DNA from: Burkholderia ubonensis
GTDB lineage: Bacteria; Pseudomonadota; Gammaproteobacteria; Burkholderiales; Burkholderiaceae
Assembly (NCBI RefSeq): GCF_001718695.1
Contig: NZ_CP013422.1
Coordinates: forward strand, 1,178,001 to 1,242,000
DNA: 64,000 nt
Direction of reading: 5' to 3'
Below the pieces are notes generated by a model. The model had not been told where the DNA came from and ran no database searches. It saw only the letters and a list, made by a program, of their open reading frames with translations. A program made the position numbers and the translations under genes. Position 1 is the first letter of the stretch. Every line of letters begins with the position of its first letter. This document shows, one piece after another, positions 16,820 through 25,943 of this stretch.

Positions 16820-18595
16820 TCAGCAGCCGTCCTCGGCCGCCGCGCGCTGCGCGCCGTCGGCGGCGCCTCCGCTGCCCAGCAAGGTCTGATACCGCACGCA
16901 TGCGCTCTGCGCCGACGCCTTCGCCGCGTACATCGCGGCATCCGCCTTGACCAGCAGTTCCTCGGCCGACGCACCGTCGACCGGATACTCGCTGACGCCG
17001 ATGCTCGCGCCCACCGCCATGCGCCGCTCGCCAAACTCCAGCTCCTCGGCCATCACGCTCTGGATGCGCGACGCGATGTCGCCGACCAGCTCCGGCGAGC
17101 GCACCCCGGTGATCAGCACGATGAACTCGTCGCCGCCGAGCCGCGCGGCCATGTCGCCGCTGCGCAGCACCAGGTTCAGGCGCTTCGCGACCGCGACGAG
17201 CGTGCGGTCGCCGGCCGAATGCCCGAGCTGATCGTTGATCTGCTTGAAGCGGTCGAGATCGACGAACATCACCGCGAGCCCTTCGTTCGTCAACGCCGCG
17301 TGGCGGATCGCGCCGTCGAGCCGCTCCATGAACAGCATCCGGTTCGGCAGGCCCGTGAGCATGTCGTGCCCGGCGAGATGGGTAAGCTCCTGCTGCTTCG
17401 CGCGCAGCATCGTCACCTGCATGCGAATCTCGACGCGCATGCAGTCGAAGCAGCGCGCGAGAATGCCGATCTCGTCCGAACGCCCGACCGGCAGCCGCTC
17501 GGCCGCGGGATCGTCGAACACGTGCATCGCCGCGCGCGCGAGCGCCTGCAGCGGCCGCGTGATCGCGCGCGCGAACAGGATCGCCAGGATCACCGCGAGC
17601 ACGCTCGAGATCAGCACCATCCGCACGATCCGCTCGCCGAGCATGCCGGCCGGCGCCAGCACGTCGGCGAGCGGGCGCGAGGCGCCCAGCACGACGAAGC
17701 GGTTGCCTTCGGCGTTGCCGAACGGCGTGCGCACGAACGCCGCCATCTCGCCCGGCAGCGTGTCGGGCTCGGCGAGCCCGTCGAGCGTCACGTTCGTGCG
17801 CACCCCGCCGAACAGCAGCCGCGTGACTGGGAAGCTGTCCTGCATCAGCACGCGCCGCCCGCGATCGAAGCCGAAGGTCTGCGACGGATCGGGATGCACG
17901 ATGAAGTCGCCCCACTCGTTCGCCATGTACACCGCGTAGTCCTGCGGCAGGTCGCGCTCGAGCCGCGCAAACACGCGCGTCAGGTCGATGTCGATCACGA
18001 GCGCGCCGACCGTCGCGCCGAGCGCATCGACGACCGGCGTGCCGACGCGCAGGATCGGCTGCCCTTCGGCGGCGTGCGAGCCGATCTCGTGATTGATCGC
18101 GATCGGCGACAGGTAGACGTGGCCCGGCGCCGTCGCGAGCGTGTCGAAGACGTATGAAAACTGGCCCTTCTCCTGAAACATCGTCTCCGGCAACACGACC
18201 ACGCCGTGCGCGTCGCGGTCGACGCGAAGCCGCTCCAGCCCGAAATCCGTGCGCGCGATCAGCCGGATCTGCAGATACTCGGGATGGTTGCGCATGAAAC
18301 TGTAGTACACCTGCTCGAGCCGCGTGCGCGGCGCGCGGTCGGGGTCCGTGCCGAGCGCGACGCGCGCGGACGAAGGCAGCTGCGCGAGCACCAGCGCGTC
18401 GTCGGCGACGTCGCCGAGCGCGGCGGTAAAGCGCTGCCCCAGCAGATGCGTCGACATCAGCAGGCTGTGCTGCGCCTCCTGCACGAGCATCGCGCGATTC
18501 GCGCGGTACGTGTAATAGCCGGTCGCGCCGGACGCGACGACGCCGATGCACGCAAGCAGCACCGACAGCTTCGACGTGAGGCCGAGCTTGATCAT
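16820..18595 (-). CDS. membrane diguanylate cyclase with periplasmic sensor
   Basis: A 591-residue protein. TM1 is at residues about 9-29 (SVLLACIGVVASGATGYYTY), and a periplasmic Cache-like sensor covers about 30-335. TM2 (MVLISSVLAVILAILFA) is followed by HAMP (AITRPLQALARAA) and a C-terminal GGDEF domain near residue 490. The active loop ARLGGDEFIVL is intact, and RSGD five residues before it is the product-inhibition I-site (RxxD). It should make c-di-GMP from GTP and be feedback-limited. Its start overlaps the stop of the solute-binding protein gene by ATGA, so translation is coupled. The neighbouring binding protein probably presents a ligand to the periplasmic domain. There is no EAL domain, so it only synthesises. 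Confidence 0.92.
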   Translation of the reverse strand: MIKLGLTSKLSVLLACIGVVASGATGYYTYRANRAMLVQEAQHSLLMSTHLLGQRFTAALGDVADDALVLAQLPSSARVALGTDPDRAPRTRLEQVYYSFMRNHPEYLQIRLIARTDFGLERLRVDRDAHGVVVLPETMFQEKGQFSYVFDTLATAPGHVYLSPIAINHEIGSHAAEGQPILRVGTPVVDALGATVGALVIDIDLTRVFARLERDLPQDYAVYMANEWGDFIVHPDPSQTFGFDRGRRVLMQDSFPVTRLLFGGVRTNVTLDGLAEPDTLPGEMAAFVRTPFGNAEGNRFVVLGASRPLADVLAPAGMLGERIVRMVLISSVLAVILAILFARAITRPLQALARAAMHVFDDPAAERLPVGRSDEIGILARCFDCMRVEIRMQVTMLRAKQQELTHLAGHDMLTGLPNRMLFMERLDGAIRHAALTNEGLAVMFVDLDRFKQINDQLGHSAGDRTLVAVAKRLNLVLRSGDMAARLGGDEFIVLITGVRSPELVGDIASRIQSVMAEELEFGERRMAVGASIGVSEYPVDGASAEELLVKADAAMYAAKASAQSACVRYQTLLGSGGAADGAQRAAAEDGC

Positions 18596-19728
18596 TTGTC
18601 GAAACGCTCCGGCCGGTCGCCCGACACGATGCGGCTCCACAGCGCTTCGCGGCGCGCGATGTTCTCGACAGGCTGGATCCACACCAGATGCTGCCGGCCC
18701 GCGTCGAGGCCCGGCGGCGGCGTGAGGGTATTCGCGAGCCCCTGGCGCTGCGTGAGCAGCGAGCCGATCGCCGGCTCGAGCATGTAGTTGATCCATGCGA
18801 GCGCCAGCTCCGGATGCTCGACGCCGCGCGTCATCGCCCAGCAGTCGAGCCACGCGAGCGCGCCTTCGTCCGGAATCACGTAGCCGACGTCCGCGCCGGC
18901 GCGGCGCAGCAGTTCGACCTGCTGCGTGCCGTAGTTGCCGAACATCAGCGCCGCGCGATGCAGGACGAACAGCGCGGTCGCCTCCTCGGGCAGCGTGTAG
19001 TAGGTGAGCAGGTTGCGGCGCAGGTCGATCAGCTTGCGCGCGACGATGCGCGTCTGCGCCGGCGACAGGTGGAACGGATCGGCATAGCCGAGCGCCAGCG
19101 CGGTGAACGAGAAATTGTGCTGCGCGCTGTTGAAGTCGAGCACCTTGCCGCGATAGCGCGGGTTCCACAGCTCGAGCATCGAATGCGGCGCGACCGGAAT
19201 CTGCTTGCGGTCGTAGATCAGCCCCATCGACGAATACGTGAACGGAATCGCATAAGCGAAGCCGTTGCTGACGAGCCCGCCGATCGTGTCGAGCTGCTGG
19301 AAGTTCGGCAGCTGCAGCCGCCGGTTCGGTATCCGCGACAGGTCGAGCGGCGCGAGCAGGTTGTCGCCCGCATAGCGCTGGATCTCCGCGGTGTTCGCCG
19401 CGAGCACGTCATAAGGCGGCGGCGACGCGCGGTGCATGTGGCTCCACAGCGCCTCGTCCGAATCGACGAAGGTCACTTCGACGCGCGCATGGAATTGCGT
19501 CTCGAAGGCATTGACGACGTCGTTGTCCGCGTAACCCGGCCACGCGAGCACACGCAGCACGTTGTCGCCGGCCGCTTCGGCCGAGGCCGCGGATGCGCGA
19601 GCGCCCGGCACGCACAGCAGCGCCGTGACGAACAGCCGGCACACGACCCGGCTCGCGTGCAGACGCACGTGCTGACCCACGCCGATTCCCCTGATCAATC
19701 GGTCCCCGCCCGCGTTCCCCGAATGCAT
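18592..19728 (-). CDS. periplasmic solute-binding protein, polyamine (PotD) type
   Basis: A 378-residue protein with a signal peptide ending near ARASAASA (residues about 25-45). The mature part opens NVLRVLAWPGYADNDVVNAF, the spermidine/putrescine-binding (PotD/PotF, SBP_bac_8) pattern, and later has GFAYAIPFTYSSMGLIYD and ALAWLDCWAMTRG. The start ATG 19728 has AAAGGAC 7 bases upstream. No permease or ATPase gene is present here, so uptake by a local ABC transporter is unlikely. Instead it is the first gene of a two-gene unit with a diguanylate cyclase (4-bp overlap), which suggests a sensing role comparable to NspS of Vibrio. The ligand is unproven. It is divergent from a MocR regulator. 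Confidence 0.9.
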   Translation of the reverse strand: MHSGNAGGDRLIRGIGVGQHVRLHASRVVCRLFVTALLCVPGARASAASAEAAGDNVLRVLAWPGYADNDVVNAFETQFHARVEVTFVDSDEALWSHMHRASPPPYDVLAANTAEIQRYAGDNLLAPLDLSRIPNRRLQLPNFQQLDTIGGLVSNGFAYAIPFTYSSMGLIYDRKQIPVAPHSMLELWNPRYRGKVLDFNSAQHNFSFTALALGYADPFHLSPAQTRIVARKLIDLRRNLLTYYTLPEEATALFVLHRAALMFGNYGTQQVELLRRAGADVGYVIPDEGALAWLDCWAMTRGVEHPELALAWINYMLEPAIGSLLTQRQGLANTLTPPPGLDAGRQHLVWIQPVENIARREALWSRIVSGDRPERFDK

Positions 19729-19785
19729 CCGACTGTCCTTTTTAGAGTCGATGCCTATCGTGCCACAAGACCATAAAAACAATGC

Positions 19786-19828
19786 GTATGCAATCGGAAC
19801 AAGCCGTACGCAAGCGGTGTGCAGTCGG
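19786..19828. promoter_or_regulatory. three direct repeats, candidate MocR operator
   Basis: GTATGCAATCGG (19786), GTACGCAAGCGG (19806) and GTGTGCAGTCGG (19817) are three near-identical 12-mers in the same orientation, spaced 20 and 11 bp, about two and one helical turns. They lie between the divergent solute-binding protein and MocR genes. MocR proteins are known to bind direct repeats. Confidence 0.5.
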
Positions 19829-19957
19829 GCTTCGCGGGAACGACGGACGCGGCTGCGCGCGCGCTTTCCTTTTCCGGCCGCGCATCGGACAATGGCGCGC
19901 CGATGCCGCGCCGCGTCGGCGCACCTGCACGGCGACACCCTGCCCGCGCCCGTACCG

Positions 19958-21379
19958 ATGAAACGCTACGAAACCCTCGCCCACACGATCGCCGACGAGA
20001 TCCGCAACGGCAACCTCGCGGTCGGCACGCGCCTGCCGTCGCTGCGCCAGATCATCGCGCAGCACGGCGTCAGCCAGTCGACGGTGTTTCGCGCGTATTA
20101 CCTGCTCGAACAGTGGGGGCTGATCCGTGCACGCGAGCGCTCCGGCTACTACGTCGCGCCGGGCGCCAGCCCGAGCGCGAAGCGGCGCGCGCCCCGCGCC
20201 GCCGCGACGCGCAAGGTCGACATCAGCGACCTCGTGTTCTCGGTGCTCGACGCCGCGACGCAGCCCGGCATCGTGCCGCTGGGCTCCGCGTTTCCGGCGC
20301 CGCAGCTGTTTCCGCTGCCGCGCCTCGCGAAGTCGATCGCGCAGGCGACGCGCCTCGTCAGCCCGTGGAACACGGTGGTCGACCTGCCGCCCGGCAACGA
20401 GCAGCTGCGCCGGCAGATCGCGATGCGCTATCTCGCGATGGGCGTGTCGCAGCCGGTCGACGAGATCGTCGTCACGAACGGCGCGCTCGAAGCGCTGAAC
20501 CTGTGCCTGATGGCCGTCACGCGGCCCGGCGACGCGGTGGCCGTCGAAGCACCAGGCTTCTACGCGGCGCTGCAGGCGATCGAGCGGCTCGACCTGCGGG
20601 CAGTCGAGATTCCGGTCGACCCGCGCACCGGGCTCGACCTCGTCGTGCTCGAGAACGCGCTCGACCGGCATGACGTGCGCGCATGCTGGTTCATGACGAA
20701 TTTCCAGAATCCGACCGGCGTCACGCTGCCGGCGGAGAAGAAGCGCGCGCTCGTCGAGCTGCTCGCGGCGCGCGACGTGCCGCTGATCGAGGACGACGTC
20801 TATGGCGAGCTGCACTTCGGCCCCGACTATCCGCTGCCCGCGCGCGCGTTCGACAGGCATGGCCTCGTGATGCACTGCAGCTCGTTCTCGAAGACGCTCG
20901 CGCCCGGCTACAGGATCGGCTGGGCCGCGGCGGGCCGCTACGCGGAGAAGGTGCAGCGGCTCAAGCTGATGACGACGCTGTCGGCCAGCATTCCCGCGCA
21001 GGCCGGCATCGCGAACTATCTCGAGCACGGCGGCTACGACCGCCATCTGCGCAAGCTGCGCGGCGCGCTGCAAGGGCAGCTCGACCGGATGGACGACGCG
21101 CTGCGGCGCTGGCTGCCCGAGGGCGTCGAATGGGTGCGGCCCGACGGCGGGTATTTTCTGTGGCTCGAATTTCCGCAGGCGATCGATGCGATGGAGCTGC
21201 ATCGGCAGGCGATCGCGCGCGGGATCAGCTTCGCGCCGGGGCCGCTGTTTTCCGCGGCGCACGGATTCGAGCGCTGCGTGCGCGTGAATTTCGGCCATCC
21301 GTGGAGCCGCGAGATCGAGCGCGCGATCCGCGTGCTCGGCGAGCTCGTCGCCGAACCGTCGGTGCGCAAGGCCGGCTGA
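19958..21379 (+). CDS. MocR (GntR-aminotransferase) family transcriptional regulator
   Basis: A 473-residue regulator. Residues about 1-70 are a GntR winged helix (ETLAHTIADEIRNGNLAVG, SLRQIIAQHGVSQSTVFRA). A short linker (PSAKRRAPRAAATRK) leads to a fold-type I aminotransferase domain with TNFQNPTGVTLP and SSFSKTLAPGYRIGW, whose lysine would hold pyridoxal phosphate. MocR proteins usually bind DNA and an amino compound through PLP rather than catalyse. I take ATG 19958, the start of the winged helix; 69 in-frame codons upstream look non-coding. It is divergent from the binding protein / diguanylate cyclase pair, which it probably regulates through the direct repeats between them. Confidence 0.9.
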   Translation: MKRYETLAHTIADEIRNGNLAVGTRLPSLRQIIAQHGVSQSTVFRAYYLLEQWGLIRARERSGYYVAPGASPSAKRRAPRAAATRKVDISDLVFSVLDAATQPGIVPLGSAFPAPQLFPLPRLAKSIAQATRLVSPWNTVVDLPPGNEQLRRQIAMRYLAMGVSQPVDEIVVTNGALEALNLCLMAVTRPGDAVAVEAPGFYAALQAIERLDLRAVEIPVDPRTGLDLVVLENALDRHDVRACWFMTNFQNPTGVTLPAEKKRALVELLAARDVPLIEDDVYGELHFGPDYPLPARAFDRHGLVMHCSSFSKTLAPGYRIGWAAAGRYAEKVQRLKLMTTLSASIPAQAGIANYLEHGGYDRHLRKLRGALQGQLDRMDDALRRWLPEGVEWVRPDGGYFLWLEFPQAIDAMELHRQAIARGISFAPGPLFSAAHGFERCVRVNFGHPWSREIERAIRVLGELVAEPSVRKAG

Positions 21380-21486
21380 GCGTCACGCGCACGCAGTGCA
21401 GGCGGCGCACGTACGCGGTGCGGTGCGGTGCAAGCCCTTCGCTCCCTCGACGCGTGAGCACGGCGGCCACCCCGCCCACCAATGAA

Positions 21487-21512
21487 AACGGGCGACCCTC
21501 AGGCCGCCCGTT
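21487..21512 (-). terminator. intrinsic terminator of the mprF-acvB operon
   Basis: AACGGGCG (21487-21494) and CGCCCGTT (21505-21512) pair over 8 bp. On the minus strand the stem is followed by TTTTC. It lies 47 bp past the acvB stop, between convergent genes. Confidence 0.7.
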
Positions 21513-21558
21513 CCGCGCATCCTGCGTGCCGCGCCCGCCGCGACGCGGGCGCCGCCGA

Positions 21559-22836
21559 TCAGCGCGCCGGCACCGGCTTGCCGAACCCGCCGAGGATCTT
21601 CTTCTCGAGCGCGACATAGTCGCGGCCGAAGTGATGCTCGCCGCCGGTCTTGATCACGTCGGCGCCGGTATTGACGAGCACCGGGCACATCGTTTCCTTC
21701 TCCTGCTCGCCGTAGAAGCACTGCACGATGCCCGGCGGCACCTTCGCGATCTCCGGCGCGACCTTCAGCGCCTTGTCGCTCGCCGGCATCCCGAGCCAGC
21801 CCGTCACGCGAATCTGGAAGTCCGCGGCCGGCGCGAAGCCGAGCAGCGACATCACCGACACCTTGTCGCGCAGCGCGGCCGGCAGCCGGTTGTACGCGAA
21901 CGGCATCACGTCCGCGCCGAACGAGTAGCCGACCAGCGCGACGCTCGTCGCGTTCCAGCGCGCCATGTAGGTGCGCATCACGCGCGCGAGATCGCGGCTC
22001 GTCTGCGCGGGCGGCTTCTCGCTCCAGAAATAGCGCAGCGCGTCGATGCCGACGACCGACACGCCGTCGCGCTGCAGCGCCTCGGCGATCGTCTTGTCGA
22101 GATCGCGCCAGCCGCCGTCGCCGGAAATCACGATCGCGAGCAGGTTGCTGCCGCCCTTGGCCGGCAGCTCGATCAGCGGCAGGTCCGACACGTCGAGCTC
22201 GTCGGCCGTCCCGTCGCGCAGATGCGGCTTCACGAGCGCGACGAGCTTCGCGGCATCGCCCGCCGCCGCGGTTTCGACGAAGCCCGGCATCGCGCGGCGC
22301 ACGATCGTCGGATCGGGCGGGCACGGCTTGAAGCGCGGATCGAGCTTCGGCGCCGGCTCGACCGACACCATGCCGGCAATCGTGTTCTCCGGCGCCATCG
22401 ACAGGATCTGCTTCGCGATCGCGCCGCCCTGCCCGACACCCGCGACGATCGGCGCGTAATACCGCGACGACTGCGCGAGCCGTTCAAGCTGGTGGCTGAC
22501 CGCCTCGGCGTCGCCGTCGAGATGGTGGCAAGTCTCCTGCTTCGCGGCCAGGTTCGCCGCGTACCGCTCGGCATCCACGCCGACCGTCATCGCGCCGGCC
22601 TTCGCGAGCGCGTCGGCGGCCTGCTGGTCGGCCGCGCTCCAGCCGCTGCCTTGCGAGAACATCACGACGAAGCCGCGCATCGCGCCATTCGGCTTCGTCA
22701 CCGTGACCGGCCCGTAGCGCCCGCCGGACACGGTCTGCACCTTCACCGCCGCCGGCTGCGTCGCGAACGCGCCGCCGGCCAGCATCATTCCCGCGCAGGC
22801 GACCACCGCCCGCGCGATTCCCTTCTTCAGCATCAT
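21559..22836 (-). CDS. acvB: AcvB/VirJ family hydrolase, probable lysyl-phosphatidylglycerol hydrolase
   Basis: A 425-residue exported protein with a signal peptide (MMLKKGIARAVVACAGMMLA, cleavage near AFA). The C-terminal half is the VirJ alpha/beta-hydrolase domain: AIVISGDGGWRDLDKTIAEA, GIDALRYFWSEKPPAQ, then the nucleophile elbow ALVGYSFGADVMPF with its serine, and a late histidine in GGEHHFGRDY. The N-terminal half is a second, degenerate copy (VVMFSQGSGWSAADQQAADA), as in AcvB. Agrobacterium AcvB hydrolyses lysyl-phosphatidylglycerol in the periplasm. The start overlaps the mprF stop (ATGATG, 4 bp), so synthetase and hydrolase are made together, supporting that role here. The first of two adjacent ATGs is used. 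Confidence 0.9.
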   Translation of the reverse strand: MMLKKGIARAVVACAGMMLAGGAFATQPAAVKVQTVSGGRYGPVTVTKPNGAMRGFVVMFSQGSGWSAADQQAADALAKAGAMTVGVDAERYAANLAAKQETCHHLDGDAEAVSHQLERLAQSSRYYAPIVAGVGQGGAIAKQILSMAPENTIAGMVSVEPAPKLDPRFKPCPPDPTIVRRAMPGFVETAAAGDAAKLVALVKPHLRDGTADELDVSDLPLIELPAKGGSNLLAIVISGDGGWRDLDKTIAEALQRDGVSVVGIDALRYFWSEKPPAQTSRDLARVMRTYMARWNATSVALVGYSFGADVMPFAYNRLPAALRDKVSVMSLLGFAPAADFQIRVTGWLGMPASDKALKVAPEIAKVPPGIVQCFYGEQEKETMCPVLVNTGADVIKTGGEHHFGRDYVALEKKILGGFGKPVPAR

Positions 22837-25427
22837 GAACGCCGACCTCCAGCCAGCAAAGACAGATCCGCCAGCGTGACGAACACGCCGACCGAGCCCG
22901 AAGCCGCGAGATAACGCGGCTCCCAATGCGGCTCGAACTTGCTCTTGAACGCGCGCAAGCCGCGGAAATTGTAGAAACGGCCGCCGAAGCGCCACACCAT
23001 CAGCCCGACCCGGTGCCACGGCGACGGCATCTTCGCCGCGCCCATCCCCGAGAACGGCGCGATGCCGAGGCTCAGCTTGCGGAAGCCCGCTTCCTTCAGG
23101 TGCAGCGCGAGCTGCGTGAACAGGTATTCCATCGCGTACGGCGACGCTTCGGGCAGATGGCGCATCACGCCGACCGTCGCCTCGGTGTTGAGATCGGTCG
23201 TCATGAACGTGACGAACGCGATCGGCTTGTCGGCCTGGCGCACCAGCATCACCGACTGCGTCGCGAGATAGCCGTCATGGAACGCCGCGACCGAGAAGCT
23301 CTTCTCGCGCGCGTCGCGGCTGTCGAGCCAGCCGTCGGAAATCCCGCGCAGCGCGGGCAGCGCGGCCGGCACGTCGTTCGGCGCGATCACTTCGACGGCG
23401 AGCGCATCCTTGTCGCCGCGGCGCAGTGCATAGCGCAGGTGCGAGCGGTGCGAACCCTTCAGGTCGAATTCGTCGAGCGCGACGTGCGCTTCCTCGCCGA
23501 GCTTCATCAGCGTGAGCCCCGCGTCGAGATACAGCGGCAGCGCGTTCGCGCGCACCTGGTAGAACGCCGCGCGGCCGCCGTGCTGGTGCGCGAGCGCGAT
23601 GAACTTGCCGATCAGCGCCGGCCATTCGCTGCGCGGGCCGACCGGGTCGTGCAGCGCGGCCCACGTGCGGCCGTGCTTCGCGTACATCAGGAACGCCTCG
23701 CGCGACTCCGAGAACAGGAAGCTCTTGTCGCCCATCAGCGCGAGGCCGGCATCGCTGCATTCCTGCGCGCGGATGATCCGCTCGGCGTCGAGCAGGTCCT
23801 GCGGCGCCGGCTTCACGAAACGGCCCGCCGCCGGCCGCAGCATCTGCCACAGCGCGAACATCGCGACGAACACGCCCGCGGCGAGCGTCGCGCGCAGCGC
23901 CCGCGGCGCGCGCGCGTCGAACGAGAAGTGCGACCACAGCTCGCGCGTGTACGGCACGTCGCGGAACGCGAAGCACAGCACCCACACCGCGAGCATCAGC
24001 ACCATCGCGACCGACACGAACCAGCCGATCGTGAAGCGCTCCGCGAACAGCGACGAATGGCGCTTGAAGCGCCGGCGGCTGACGAGCAGCAGCACCAGCA
24101 GCGTGCCGAGCACGCCGGCCTCGACGAACGCGAGCCCCTTCGCGAGCGACAGCGCGAGGCTCGCGAGCGTCAGCGCGAAGGTCATCCACCATGCGGCGTC
24201 GAGCCGGCGCAGCAGCCCGCGCGCGACGAACAGCAGCGCGACGCCGAGCACACTGCAGATCACCTGCGAGCCTTCGAGCACCCACAGCGGCACGATGCCG
24301 CGCAGGATCGCGATCCGGTGCCAGAACGCCGGCGTCGCGCCCGAGATCACGAGCATCGTGCCGGTGGCGAACGTCACGAGGCTGAGGAACAGCGGCGCGA
24401 GCTGCGACACGCGCGCGGCCTGCCGCGTCACGAGGCGCCGGCGCAGCGCGCGGCCCTCGAAGCCCGCGAGCAGGCCGGCCGACAGCACGAACGGCACGCC
24501 GAAGTAGATCGCGCGATATGCGATCAGCGCGGCGACCATCTCGTGCGCCGGCACGTCGTGGCCGAGCGTGAAGACCATCGCCGCCTCGAACACGCCGATC
24601 CCGCCCGGCGTATGGCCGATCATGCCGAGCAGCAGCGCGGCCGCGTAAATCGTGATGAAGCTCGCGAAGCCGACCGGCGCGGCGGGCAGCAGCACCCACA
24701 GCGTCAGGCCGGCCGCGACCACGTCGAGCACCGCGTAGACGACCTGCGCGACGAGATCGCGCCGCGCCGGGACGTCGAACGCGAGCCATTTGAAGCGGGG
24801 CTCGACCGGACGCGCGACGCGCCCGCACGCGGCGACCAGCGCCGCCATCACCGCGAGCAGCGCGGCGCCGCCCCAGGTGAGCGCGCCGGGCGCGACGTGC
24901 AGCATGCCGGCCAGCGTCCGCGGCTCGCAGACCATGCCGACCGCGGTCATCAGCACCAGCGCGAGCGCGAGCGTGCCGCTCGTGAACACCGTCATGCGGC
25001 CGATCTGGGCGGGCGTGACGCCGGACACGCCATAGACCCGCGCGCGCACCGCGCCGCCCGTCAGCGCGCCGAAGCCGGTCGCGTTGCCGAGCGCCGAACC
25101 GGCGATCGCGGCGGTCCACAGCGCCGCGCGCGGCACCTTGGCCGCGATGTAGCGCAGGCCGACCGCGTCGCGGGCGACGAGCGCGAGATAGCTGAGGGCC
25201 GTCGCGCCGAGCGACGCGCCCCATTCGGCGGCCGACATGTGGCGCAGCTGGCGGATCACCGACCGGTAATCGACGGACGCCGACAGGTGCTGGAAGACCA
25301 CGATCAACAGCAGCCCGATGCCGAGCGCAAGCAGCGGCGACAGCGCGCGCTCGTTGCGCAGCAGTGCCGAGACGCGGCCGAACATTGCCGCGGCACGGCT
25401 GGGTGAGCCAGGGTGGCGGGAAGACAT
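22833..25427 (-). CDS. mprF: bifunctional lysylphosphatidylglycerol flippase/synthetase MprF
   Basis: An 864-residue protein. The N-terminal two thirds has about 14 membrane spans (the flippase part; HTPGGIGVFEAAMVFTLGHD is a landmark). The cytosolic C-terminal DUF2156 domain (from about residue 560) has FYQVRANALPLYLDAG, LKGSHRSHLRYALRRG and LSLGIAPFSGMGAA, the GNAT-like fold that moves lysine (or another amino acid) from aminoacyl-tRNA to phosphatidylglycerol. The product lowers membrane negative charge and gives resistance to cationic peptides and acid. I place the start at ATG 25427 (MSSRHPGSPSRAAAMFGRVS); a TTG 9 codons upstream is also open. It is the first gene of the mprF-acvB operon. 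Confidence 0.95.
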   Translation of the reverse strand: MSSRHPGSPSRAAAMFGRVSALLRNERALSPLLALGIGLLLIVVFQHLSASVDYRSVIRQLRHMSAAEWGASLGATALSYLALVARDAVGLRYIAAKVPRAALWTAAIAGSALGNATGFGALTGGAVRARVYGVSGVTPAQIGRMTVFTSGTLALALVLMTAVGMVCEPRTLAGMLHVAPGALTWGGAALLAVMAALVAACGRVARPVEPRFKWLAFDVPARRDLVAQVVYAVLDVVAAGLTLWVLLPAAPVGFASFITIYAAALLLGMIGHTPGGIGVFEAAMVFTLGHDVPAHEMVAALIAYRAIYFGVPFVLSAGLLAGFEGRALRRRLVTRQAARVSQLAPLFLSLVTFATGTMLVISGATPAFWHRIAILRGIVPLWVLEGSQVICSVLGVALLFVARGLLRRLDAAWWMTFALTLASLALSLAKGLAFVEAGVLGTLLVLLLVSRRRFKRHSSLFAERFTIGWFVSVAMVLMLAVWVLCFAFRDVPYTRELWSHFSFDARAPRALRATLAAGVFVAMFALWQMLRPAAGRFVKPAPQDLLDAERIIRAQECSDAGLALMGDKSFLFSESREAFLMYAKHGRTWAALHDPVGPRSEWPALIGKFIALAHQHGGRAAFYQVRANALPLYLDAGLTLMKLGEEAHVALDEFDLKGSHRSHLRYALRRGDKDALAVEVIAPNDVPAALPALRGISDGWLDSRDAREKSFSVAAFHDGYLATQSVMLVRQADKPIAFVTFMTTDLNTEATVGVMRHLPEASPYAMEYLFTQLALHLKEAGFRKLSLGIAPFSGMGAAKMPSPWHRVGLMVWRFGGRFYNFRGLRAFKSKFEPHWEPRYLAASGSVGVFVTLADLSLLAGGRRS

Positions 25428-25943
25428 AGGTTGTTCAGTGGTGGTGCATAGCAAGTCGCGGCGCGGGACGGCCGGGCGGCGACGAATCTGGCTGGTTGTT
25501 CTGCATGGGCGGTCCGCCTGAGACGATGGCAGGCGACGCCTGGGTCAGAAATTACGAGTATACGGAATTTACATTACAGAATGTTTCGATTTGGCGTCGG
25601 GCGGGTTGGACACGCCGCGCGCATCAAAAATCCGTAAAAAGAATGCGCGCTGCGAATCATACCGGGAAGCGGCGGGGGTTTTCATCAGGAGAATACCGGG
25701 AGGGGTGTGCGGCGGGAGATTCTTGCCGGCGGCTGGGTCCGCGAGCGGCGTCGGTGCGGCGACGCGGCCGGCGGAAAACGGGGCGCGAAGCGCTCGGCAC
25801 GACGCAGCGCGTATTCGGCGCCAGCCGGCGCACCCTTCAGCGCAGGCGGCCGACGCCGACGGTCACGTCGAAGCGGCTCGCATGACCGACGGCGCTCGAC
25901 GTGGCCGCCGCGGATGGAGAAGCGCGACGGCCGCCCCACCCGC
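25428..25943. other. intergenic stretch between the nitrate reductase and mprF genes
   Basis: These 516 bases hold the mprF promoter region. A relatively AT-rich patch at 25550-25660 (for example GAATTTACATTACAGAATG) is the likely core. No convincing frame on either strand. Confidence 0.5.

Noticed and set aside
22926..25406. An open frame of over 800 codons on the plus strand, opposite mprF
   Set aside because: It is composed almost wholly of Arg, Glu, Asp, His and Ala, as expected for the complement of a GC-rich gene with third-position bias. MprF on the other strand has clear domains.
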